The position numbers and the translations under genes are program-made. The notes beneath the pieces are model-generated. The model had not been told where the DNA came from and made no database searches. It was given only the letters and a program-made list of their open reading frames with translations. Shown in pieces: positions 25,450 to 30,999 of a DNA stretch of 30,999 nt. Each line of letters opens with the position of its first letter. Positions within the stretch are counted from its first letter, which is position 1. This stretch comes from Bacteroides sp. (GTDB lineage Bacteria; Bacteroidota; Bacteroidia; Bacteroidales; Bacteroidaceae). The DNA is taken from positions 1-30,999 of the forward strand of contig JAUMWZ010000002.1 of NCBI GenBank assembly GCA_030529405.1, in the 5' to 3' direction.

Positions 25450-25473
25450 ATTAAGAAATTAGTGCTACCTTTG
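25444..25473 (+). promoter_or_regulatory. promoter of tRNA-Cys
   Basis: TTG at 25444-25446, a 19-base spacer and an exact -7 box TACCTTTG at 25466-25473. Transcription would begin about 12 bases before the mature tRNA. This is the best-formed promoter in the window. Confidence 0.7.
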
Positions 25474-25490
25474 CAGACGTATTAACCAAC

Positions 25491-25562
25491 GGTTCCTTGG
25501 ATGAGTGGTTTAGTCAGCGGTCTGCAAAACCGTTTACGGCGGTTCGAATCCGCCAGGAACCT
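25491..25562 (+). tRNA. tRNA-Cys (anticodon GCA)
   Basis: The acceptor stem GGTTCCT pairs with AGGAACC and the discriminator is T, the cysteine identity base. The anticodon loop CTGCAAA gives GCA. The T arm is GGCGG-TTCGAAT-CCGCC. CCA is not encoded. Confidence 0.97.
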
Positions 25563-25569
25563 CAAGAGA

Positions 25570-25614
25570 AATCCTCTAAAAGATTTTATTAAAATCTTTT
25601 AGAGGATTGTTTTA
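25570..25614 (+). terminator. terminator of tRNA-Cys
   Basis: An uninterrupted inverted repeat of 19 bases per arm (25570-25588 and 25590-25608; GC-containing part CCTCT/AGAGG) is followed by TTTTATT. Confidence 0.85.
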
Positions 25615-25758
25615 TTGCCTTCTTTAACTTTGAGTCTAGTTGATTTTTCTTGTTTTGTTATATCACACACATTCATTATAAAGCATAAAGAAGTCGTTCG
25701 CTTTATCTTGTTTATTTGATTTAATTGTTCAGATATGTCTTTTGTAATAACATATACG

Positions 25759-26322
25759 TCACTTTATCAATAAATATCGTGGTGTTTCAGCTTTATATTT
25801 AAGGTATTCCTCGCCGTATGTTTGTTCGCAGTAGCGTTCTTCTCCAAGTATAATCAAGTGGGTTAAGATGATGAAAGGTATCATTATCAATGTGAGCCAA
25901 AGCGATGCGGTGGCTATGCACACACCAAACATTCCTGCAAAGAAAAATGAGTACATTGGGTTGCGAGAATAACGATATATCCCTCTTACGACGGTCTTGT
26001 CTGACGGCGTGTTGGCATAGCAATGGAAGGCATATACAAAACAAATTAGTGATGGAATAAAGATTATTGAGCCTATGATAAACCAAACTGTGCCTATTTT
26101 CAGAGGTATGAATATGGAAACTATCAAAACGAGTATTTGCATCGCACTACTTCCGTATGAGTTTATCTTATCTTTTGTGGTGTACCACGAAGTGTCTACG
26201 GCACGTTTGCCACCTTCAATGAAGAACAGCATATACATAAACTGAATGATAATCATACCAAATGACGGTATCCATGCGTTTAGCCAGCCGGCTTGTAGTG
26301 TTGTGTAGAAAGATAAATCCAT
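25759..26322 (-). CDS. isoprenylcysteine/phospholipid methyltransferase-like membrane protein
   Basis: A 187-residue inner-membrane protein with four to five hydrophobic segments. The C-terminal part has the ICMT/PEMT signature: RYSRNPMYSFFFAGMFG, then a hydrophobic hairpin, then EERYCEQTYGEEYLKYKAETPRYL, where the Glu-Glu-Arg and the final Arg-Tyr contact S-adenosylmethionine in relatives. Bacterial members methylate unknown small or lipid substrates; the acceptor here is unknown. It stands alone on the minus strand, divergent from the gene at 26649. Confidence 0.85.
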   Translation of the reverse strand: MDLSFYTTLQAGWLNAWIPSFGMIIIQFMYMLFFIEGGKRAVDTSWYTTKDKINSYGSSAMQILVLIVSIFIPLKIGTVWFIIGSIIFIPSLICFVYAFHCYANTPSDKTVVRGIYRYSRNPMYSFFFAGMFGVCIATASLWLTLIMIPFIILTHLIILGEERYCEQTYGEEYLKYKAETPRYLLIK

Positions 26323-26358
26323 TATAATGTGTTTTTTAGTTGTTAATAGTTCGTTTTT

Positions 26359-26424
26359 CAGCTGTATATGGTTTGCTTCTAAACTGTATATACTCTATTT
26401 GTAAACCATATATGGTTTGTTTTG
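26359..26424. repeat. 22-bp tandem repeat array 10 (3 units)
   Basis: Units start at 26359, 26381 and 26403, with cores AGCTGTATATGGTT, AACTGTATATACTC and AAACCATATATGGTTT (a 16-base perfect palindrome). It lies between two divergent genes. Confidence 0.88.
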
Positions 26425-26648
26425 CCGTTGTGTGTTGGGCTCTCAACAATATGTTATAACTCGATTTTTCGTGATTAAACTTGCTGTGCAAAACGATATG
26501 TCAAAGTTATGCGGTTGATGAATGGTTTGCAATAGCAATAAATAATGATTTTAGAGTGAAAGTCAGATTGTTATAGCGTGATATCGTTACTTCTTGTAGC
26601 AGATAGTGTTCGATGTGTTTTTATTCTTAGAAGAAAAAAGTCTTTGAT
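26425..26648. other. gap upstream of the gene at 26649
   Basis: About 220 bases without a recognisable gene or array. No exact TAnnTTTG box was found; TCTTTG at 26641-26646 is too close to the ATG to be its promoter. Confidence 0.35.
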
Positions 26649-26972
26649 ATGTTTTCTTTTTCGCCACAATCTGCTTATGTTCGCAGAGTTATGACTGACG
26701 AAGAATTGCTGTTATATATTAGTGGTATCAAGCTCAATGGTTTCTTTGCCCTCACGGAGATTTCAAAGAGGGGAGAGGGTATGCCTATTGGGGTGGAAGA
26801 GTTTCTACAAACGAGGGTGGAAGATATAATATGCGGTGCCAAGACAAAGAAGTTTGTGTATTCAAACGGTGGTTGGCGTCTTGTGTTTACATTGTTTCCT
26901 ACTACCAAGGTTGTTGAGGAACGCTATGCCGTGAAAAATAAGGTTATGTCCGTGATGAAGAGGAAACTGTAA
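26649..26972 (+). CDS. hypothetical protein, unknown family
   Basis: A 107-residue soluble basic protein that I do not recognise. It has no signal peptide or membrane helix. A helix at about 14-30 (VMTDEELLLYISGIKL) precedes a mixed region with VEEFLQTRVEDIICGAKT and a strand FVYSNGGWRLVFTLFPTT; the C-terminus is lysine-rich. The ATG at 26649 has no good ribosome-binding site or -7 box; an alternative start is Met15 at 26691 (MTDEELL). No other frame competes and the reading is uniform, so I think the gene is real but weakly supported. Confidence 0.55.
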   Translation: MFSFSPQSAYVRRVMTDEELLLYISGIKLNGFFALTEISKRGEGMPIGVEEFLQTRVEDIICGAKTKKFVYSNGGWRLVFTLFPTTKVVEERYAVKNKVMSVMKRKL

Positions 26973-27060
26973 TCTTGTGTAGATTGCTGGCTCGTCTTAA
27001 ATTTATCTTTTCTTTATTTTTTCTATTCAGATTGTTTTTAGGCGTGTTTTTGTCTGTTCT

Positions 27061-27170
27061 CAGACTGTATATTGCTGATATGTAAACTGTATATTATCTG
27101 GGATTAAACTATGAATAACTGAAAAATAGATTATATACAGTTTGGAATATGATTGTATATGGTTAATTTA
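27061..27170. repeat. 22-bp tandem repeat array 11 (5 units)
   Basis: Units start at 27061, 27083, 27105, 27127 and 27149, with cores AGACTGTATATTGC, AAACTGTATATTAT, AAACTATGAATAAC (decayed), AGATTATATACAGT and TGATTGTATATGGT. It lies between the convergent gene at 26649 and the OmpH-like gene. Confidence 0.88.
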
Positions 27171-27222
27171 TGTGTTTTGTATAGTCCCTTTCACTGCTGT
27201 ATGTTAGTTTTCAGCAAGACCA

Positions 27223-27264
27223 AATAAAAAGGGCTGGAAACTTTTCTTTGTGTTCCCAACCCTT
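27223..27264 (-). terminator. terminator of the OmpH-like gene
   Basis: AAGGG (27229-27233) pairs with CCCTT (27260-27264), extended inward by TGG/CCA and AAC/GTT across mismatches. The minus strand then reads TTTTTATTTG. Confidence 0.75.
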
Positions 27265-27290
27265 ATGTATGTTTTATGTTCTAAATCTTA

Positions 27291-27893
27291 TTACTTCTTC
27301 GCTGAAGTATATCTTGAGTTTAGACCATCTACTATTTCTTTAGTGATGTTGTATGCTTCTTCTGCGTGAAGAATATTCTCAAATCCTGTTCTGCTGAATA
27401 TCATACTGTATTTTTTCTCTGCATTATACTCCTTCAAGTAAGTGCTTATTGAGTCTCTAAGTCTTTGAGTGTTGCTCATGTTTGCTTCTGCCAAACTTCC
27501 TTGCAACTTATTGTTCAACTCTTCCAACTCTCTTTCTTTCTTCAAAAGTCTAGTATATTCTTGTTCTGCTCTCTCTTTAGAAAGGAATGCGTTGTTTTCT
27601 ACTTTTGACTGAAATTCTTGCTTCTCTTTTGCCAATGCGTTAGCTTTTTGGTTTAGCGTAAGTCTTACGTCTTCTGCCTTTTTAACCATCTCTTCGTTGA
27701 TGTCTATGCTTAGTTGATATTTTGTAAGTAGTGAATCAACATCTACATAAGCTAATTTTAGTTCTGAATTTGTAGAAGAATTATTTGCAGAACTAGCAGT
27801 AGATTCAACTTCAGAGTTCTTAGCACATTGTGCAAACAGGATAGCTACTGCCACAATAGTCAATCCTTTCAAAAGAAAATTTAATTTGTTCAT
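27291..27893 (-). CDS. OmpH/Skp-family outer-membrane-protein chaperone-like lipoprotein
   Basis: A 200-residue exported protein. The signal sequence ends in a lipobox, LFAQC, with Cys23 as the likely lipidated residue; a Ser/Asn-rich linker follows. ELKLAYVDVDSLLTKY matches the OmpH/Skp start, and residues about 65-140 form a long charged coiled coil (QEFQSKVENNAFLSKERAEQ and onward). The end (YSMIFSRTGFENILHAEEAYNITKEIVDGLN) is the typical Skp-like closing strand and helix. Skp proteins hold unfolded outer-membrane proteins in the periplasm. Lipidated versions are common in Bacteroidota. It may be co-transcribed with the small gene upstream (51 bases away). Confidence 0.9.
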   Translation of the reverse strand: MNKLNFLLKGLTIVAVAILFAQCAKNSEVESTASSANNSSTNSELKLAYVDVDSLLTKYQLSIDINEEMVKKAEDVRLTLNQKANALAKEKQEFQSKVENNAFLSKERAEQEYTRLLKKERELEELNNKLQGSLAEANMSNTQRLRDSISTYLKEYNAEKKYSMIFSRTGFENILHAEEAYNITKEIVDGLNSRYTSAKK

Positions 27894-27933
27894 AATATTA
27901 TTGTTGTTTTTTTTATATTCAAGTTTTACTAGT

Positions 27934-27951
27934 TTGTTAGCTGACTAACAA
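27934..27951. repeat. short hairpin at the stop of the small membrane protein gene
   Basis: TTGTTAG-CTGA-CTAACAA, a seven-bp stem with a four-base loop, overlaps the TAG stop codon of the gene at 27945-28157. It may be a weak 3' processing or attenuation site. Confidence 0.35.
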
Positions 27952-28157
27952 CTCTTTTGCTTTACTCCTTTCATTGGTTTTCTCTGTGCTTCTCTGTCTT
28001 GTGACTGAACACAACCTACACCTTTATCACGCAAATACTTGTTTCCGCTGACGTGTCCGTTAGGAAACTTTTTGCCTTTAATAAAGAATATGTTCACTCC
28101 AAGTAGTATCAGAGAAATAGCAACTATTAACAGAGTTATGATTACAGTATCAATCAT
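27945..28157 (-). CDS. small single-span membrane protein, conserved in Bacteroidales
   Basis: A 70-residue protein with one membrane helix at about 3-23 (IDTVIITLLIVAISLILLG), followed by a conserved-looking segment FPNGHVSGNKYLRDKG and then VGCVQSQDREAQRK. I recall this layout from small Bacteroidales membrane proteins of unknown function; a search would be needed to prove it. The frame extends to 28205, but the exact -7 box at 28177-28184 lies inside that extension, so the ATG at 28157 is chosen. It precedes the OmpH-like gene on the same strand. Confidence 0.75.
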   Translation of the reverse strand: MIDTVIITLLIVAISLILLGVNIFFIKGKKFPNGHVSGNKYLRDKGVGCVQSQDREAQRKPMKGVKQKSC

Positions 28158-28176
28158 TTGTATTAAATTTGTTGTG

Positions 28177-28184
28177 CAAATATA
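28177..28184 (-). promoter_or_regulatory. -7 box of the small membrane protein (and perhaps OmpH-like) gene
   Basis: The minus strand reads TATATTTG, an exact TAnnTTTG match, 19 bases before the ATG at 28157. Confidence 0.5.
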
Positions 28185-28257
28185 AACCTTATATATATAA
28201 AGCATTAAGTATATAGTATCAAATTAACCATATTTAGCACAGAGCGAGAGCAAAAAA

Positions 28258-28265
28258 TATCTTTG
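28258..28265 (+). promoter_or_regulatory. -7 box of pepD
   Basis: TATCTTTG matches TAnnTTTG exactly and ends 25 bases before the ATG at 28291. Confidence 0.5.
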
Positions 28266-28290
28266 TGCTGGATAAGTAAAATAAAATATC

Positions 28291-29751
28291 ATGGAAATAA
28301 AAGATTTTAAGTCAGCAGGAGTGTTTAAGTACTTCGAAGAAATATGTCAAGTACCGCGTCCGTCAAAGAAAGAAGAAAAGATTATTCAGTATCTTAAAGA
28401 CTTCGGTAAGAAGCATAATCTTGAAACATCAGTAGATGAGATTGGCAACGTACTTATAAAAAAGCCTGCAACTAAAGGAAAAGAAAACCTAGAAACAGTA
28501 GTGTTGCAGTCGCACGTAGATATGGTGTGCGAGAAAAATAAAGATGTAGAACACGACTTCCTAAAAGACCCTATTGTTACAATAATAGAAGGTGAGTGGA
28601 TGAAAGCTAAGGGTACAACGCTTGGTGCAGATAACGGTATCGGTGTTGCTACTGAACTTGCAATCCTAGCAGATAATACTTTGGAGCATGGACCAATAGA
28701 ATGTCTGTTTACAGTAGACGAAGAAACCGGACTAACAGGAGCATTTGCCCTCAAAGAAGGCTTTATTTCGGGCAATATACTTCTTAACTTAGACTCAGAA
28801 GATGAAGGCGAGTTGTTTATAGGCTGTGCAGGTGGTATAGATTCTGTAGCTGAGTTTGAATATAAGACAGTAGACGTTCCAAAAGATTACTTCTGCTTTA
28901 GAGTGGACGTTAAGGGCTTAAAAGGTGGTCACTCAGGTGGAGATATTCACTTAGGAAGAGGAAATGCGAACAAGATTCTTAACAGATTTCTTGTAAGGGT
29001 ATCTAAGAAATACAACCTATATCTATGCGAAATAGACGGTGGTAATCTTAGAAATGCAATTCCGAGAGAGGCACATGCTGTGTTCGCTGTACCTCAAGAA
29101 GCAAAACACGATATAGTAACTATGTTGAATGTGTTCAATGCTGAGATGGAGTCTGAGCTTGGTGTGGTAGAACCAGACTTGAAATTGATTCTAGAATCAG
29201 AAAACTTCTGTGCTAAAGCAATAGATCAAGACACAACATGTAAACTTATGAGTGCTCTTACTGCTGTACACCATGGAGTTTATGCAATGAGCCACGACAT
29301 ACCAGGACTTGTTGAAACATCTACAAACCTTGCATCTATCAAGATGAAACCGAACAACATTATAAAGGTAGAAACTAGTCAAAGAAGTTCTATTGCATCT
29401 GCAAAAGAAGATATGGCAAACACTGTTCGCGCGGTATTTAACCTTGCTGGTGCGAAGGTTAGCTTTGGTGATGGTTATCCTGGTTGGAAACCTAATCCTA
29501 ATTCAGCTATACTTAAGGTTGCAGCAGAGTCTTACAAAAAACTATTTGGTGTAGAGGCTAAGGTTAAGGCTATACATGCCGGACTTGAGTGTGGTCTATT
29601 CTTAGACAAATATCCTAACTTGGATATGGTTTCATTTGGCCCAACTTTGACTGGAGTTCACTCTCCTGACGAACGTATGCATATACCTTCAGTAGAGAAA
29701 TTCTGGATACATTTGATAGATATATTAGCTAACGCACCGGTTAAGAAGTAA
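28291..29751 (+). CDS. pepD: aminoacyl-histidine dipeptidase (cytosol non-specific dipeptidase)
   Basis: A 486-residue cytoplasmic metallopeptidase of the M20 family that cleaves a broad range of dipeptides including Xaa-His. The two-metal site is visible: His75 and the adjacent Asp77 in QSHVDMV, Asp114 in LGADNGIG, the catalytic Glu pair 144-145 in VDEETGLTG, Asp168 in LLNLDSED, and a late His in LTGVHSPDERMHI. The lid domain lies between (GGHSGGDIHLGRGNANKIL). Length matches bacterial PepD. Together with DPP5 in this window it fits a peptide-fermenting lifestyle: DPP5 makes dipeptides outside and PepD splits them inside. A single-gene unit with promoter and terminator. Confidence 0.96.
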   Translation: MEIKDFKSAGVFKYFEEICQVPRPSKKEEKIIQYLKDFGKKHNLETSVDEIGNVLIKKPATKGKENLETVVLQSHVDMVCEKNKDVEHDFLKDPIVTIIEGEWMKAKGTTLGADNGIGVATELAILADNTLEHGPIECLFTVDEETGLTGAFALKEGFISGNILLNLDSEDEGELFIGCAGGIDSVAEFEYKTVDVPKDYFCFRVDVKGLKGGHSGGDIHLGRGNANKILNRFLVRVSKKYNLYLCEIDGGNLRNAIPREAHAVFAVPQEAKHDIVTMLNVFNAEMESELGVVEPDLKLILESENFCAKAIDQDTTCKLMSALTAVHHGVYAMSHDIPGLVETSTNLASIKMKPNNIIKVETSQRSSIASAKEDMANTVRAVFNLAGAKVSFGDGYPGWKPNPNSAILKVAAESYKKLFGVEAKVKAIHAGLECGLFLDKYPNLDMVSFGPTLTGVHSPDERMHIPSVEKFWIHLIDILANAPVKK

Positions 29752-29770
29752 TTTCTTAGCTATAAATATA

Positions 29771-29804
29771 GGCTACCCAATCAATGGGTAGCCTTTTCTT
29801 TTTG
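29771..29804 (+). terminator. terminator of pepD
   Basis: GGCTACCCA (29771-29779) pairs with TGGGTAGCC (29785-29793), followed by TTTTCTTTTT. Confidence 0.92.
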
Positions 29805-29819
29805 TGCATATTACGCACA
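29803..29819. promoter_or_regulatory. dyad TGTGC-N7-GCACA, possible operator
   Basis: A five-bp dyad with a seven-base centre lies between the pepD terminator and the next gene, 25 bases before its start. CRP/FNR-type sites have a similar general layout, but no regulator can be named. Confidence 0.3.
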
Positions 29820-29833
29820 TCTTTCAGCCCACT

Positions 29834-29841
29834 TATATTTG
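29834..29841 (+). promoter_or_regulatory. -7-like box immediately before the last gene
   Basis: TATATTTG is an exact TAnnTTTG match, but its G is only three bases from the ATG at 29844. If used, the mRNA would be leaderless or nearly so. Confidence 0.35.
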
Positions 29842-29843
29842 CT

Positions 29844-30890
29844 ATGAAATCAGTTCTATATTACTTTGTTTTCACACTGTATTTACTTGTGTCGCAAACT
29901 GTATATTGCCAAAAAACAGACTCTATACAGTTTAGAATAATGTCGTGGAACGTTGAAAATCTGTTTGATACAAAACACGACACACTAAAGCAAGACTATG
30001 AGTTTTTGCCAGATACTCTCAGGCGTTGGACAAATACACGTTACAGGAAGAAACTCAAAGATATAGCAACGACTATTGTGTCTGTTGGCGAAATGATACC
30101 ACCGTCTTTGGTGGCACTCTGCGAGGTTGAAAACGAAAAGGTGATGAACGACCTTACAAAGTATTCTCCGCTAAAGAAGATGGAGTATGATTATGTGATG
30201 ACAAACTCTAAGGATTTGCGTGGAATAGATGTTGCACTGCTCTATCAGCGAGCAATGTTTAACCTCATAGAAAGCAGATCTATACGGATAGGTAAGTTTG
30301 ATGATTACCCACCTACAAGAGATGTTCTGCATGTTTCGGGCAGAGTTCTGTCGGGTGATACCCTAGATGTGTTTGTCTGCCATTTACCGTCACGCCGTTT
30401 GGGATATAAGCGTTCAGAAAGATATAGGACACACGTTGCCAAAACGATAAAGACTTATGCCGACAGCATAATGAATATAAGGCAGATACCTAATATTATC
30501 CTTATGGGCGACTTTAACGCTACACTTACCGACCCTTGCATCTGCAAAGCACTGTCTGCAACTCCAACTTCCAAATACACAACCGATAAAGACAAAACTC
30601 TGTTTATTCTCCAACCCAAAGAGTATGGCAGTATCAAGATTGGTACATACAAGTATCGTGGAGAGTGGGAGTTTATTGACCATATAATCATCAGTGGCAG
30701 AATGCTTAACGATAAAAACAAGGTTAAGTATGTAAAAGATAGTGGCAGACTGTCTAAACTCGATTTTTTGTTAATGCCAGACGAAAAGTACAACGGTGTT
30801 CAGATGAACAAAACCTATGTTGGGTTCAGATATAAAGGCGGTATAAGCGACCACCTGCCCGTATGTGCTGACTTCGTCATACACTTCTAA
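29844..30890 (+). CDS. exported endonuclease/exonuclease/phosphatase family protein
   Basis: A 348-residue exported protein with the EEP (DNase I-like) fold. Motifs are IMSWNVENLFD near residues 32-42, LVALCEVENEK (metal-binding Glu), MGDFNATLTDP and the closing SDHLPVCADF with the catalytic Asp-His. Family members are metal-dependent phosphodiesterases or nucleases; the substrate is unknown. The signal peptide is residues 1-23 (MKSVLYYFVF to TVYCQ). The frame could start at 29784, but that lies inside the pepD terminator. Unusually, the codons for the signal peptide and first mature residues are a four-unit 22-bp repeat array (29851-29938). Confidence 0.9.
   Translation: MKSVLYYFVFTLYLLVSQTVYCQKTDSIQFRIMSWNVENLFDTKHDTLKQDYEFLPDTLRRWTNTRYRKKLKDIATTIVSVGEMIPPSLVALCEVENEKVMNDLTKYSPLKKMEYDYVMTNSKDLRGIDVALLYQRAMFNLIESRSIRIGKFDDYPPTRDVLHVSGRVLSGDTLDVFVCHLPSRRLGYKRSERYRTHVAKTIKTYADSIMNIRQIPNIILMGDFNATLTDPCICKALSATPTSKYTTDKDKTLFILQPKEYGSIKIGTYKYRGEWEFIDHIIISGRMLNDKNKVKYVKDSGRLSKLDFLLMPDEKYNGVQMNKTYVGFRYKGGISDHLPVCADFVIHF
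29851..29938. repeat. 22-bp tandem repeat array 12 (4 units), inside a coding region
   Basis: Units start at 29851, 29873, 29895 and 29917, with cores CAGTTCTATATT, ACACTGTATTTAC, AAACTGTATATTGC and GACTCTATACAGTTT. The 22-base step is exact. Because 22 is not a multiple of three, the cores are read in shifting frames, as SVLYY, FTLYL, QTVYC and DSIQF. The third and fourth units are clear; the first two are weaker but in phase. Confidence 0.7.
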
Positions 30891-30941
30891 TTATCATCAG
30901 GTAATTCGTCTTGCCGAAACAATACAAAAGCTCTCTGTTTC

Positions 30942-30999
30942 AAGTTGATTTATAATGGTTACGCCAACTATATACAGTTTGCAAATCAGCTGTATATGG
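30942..30999. repeat. 22-bp tandem repeat array 13, cut by the window edge
   Basis: A clear unit at 30964-30985 (core AACTATATACAGTT, spacer TGCAAAT), the start of the next at 30986-30999 (CAGCTGTATATGG) and a decayed unit at 30942-30963. It follows the last gene and continues beyond the window. Confidence 0.85.

Overview
This window looks like chromosome from a low-GC member of the Bacteroidota, most likely order Bacteroidales. The evidence is a run of lineage-typical genes: a class III glutamine synthetase (GlnN), a Bacteroidota-type LptD with a CxxHDC-like segment, DUF5686 and DUF4332 proteins, a DPP5-type S9 peptidase, an OmpH/Skp-like lipoprotein and a PepD dipeptidase. Many start sites are preceded by the Bacteroidota -7 box TAnnTTTG. 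No phage, transposase, CRISPR array or secondary-metabolite cluster is visible, and the gene content is mostly housekeeping.

Layout. 1-382: left edge with two hairpins, a purine-rich tract and a repeat array. 383-2176: a TRIC-family channel gene diverges from a WecB-like gene that has lost key catalytic residues. 2323-7193: three-gene operon (DUF5686 outer-membrane protein, rarA, D-2-hydroxyacid dehydrogenase) closed by a strong terminator. 7527-10434: DUF4332 protein, then a lipoprotein-like dipeptidyl peptidase 5, facing glnN (10582-12771, minus). 13029-15645: unknown acidic protein, then fhs. 15960-16032: tRNA-Arg(CCG), minus. 16249-17964: asnA-ung operon. 18242-22891: lptD, an HD hydrolase and a BASS-family transporter, all minus. 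23047-25135: amidase-mlaD pair for the cell envelope. 25491-25562: tRNA-Cys(GCA). 25759-28157: a membrane methyltransferase, a small unknown protein, an OmpH-like lipoprotein and a small membrane protein. 28291-30890: pepD and an exported endonuclease/exonuclease/phosphatase-fold protein.

The most unusual signal is not a gene. Most transcription-unit gaps hold a short array of tandem units with an exact 22-bp period, usually three to five units and most often four (88 bp). Each unit has a core close to CTGTATATAGTT followed by a spacer close to TGCAAATCAG. About a dozen arrays lie in 31 kb and none lies between genes of an operon. Core sequences vary, yet many stay palindromic (CTGTATACAG, CCATATATGG, CTATATATAG, CAATATATTG). 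The spacer occurs in both orientations. One array lies inside a gene, where it encodes the signal peptide and first mature residues of the protein at 29844-30890. Another has become a 19-bp perfect hairpin between the convergent DPP5 and glnN genes. The function is unknown; the arrays look like a genome-wide dispersed family worth describing.

Several start codons were moved from the longest possible one because a -7 box, a signal peptide or family length supports a later start (TRIC, asnA, lptD, the small membrane protein and the last gene).
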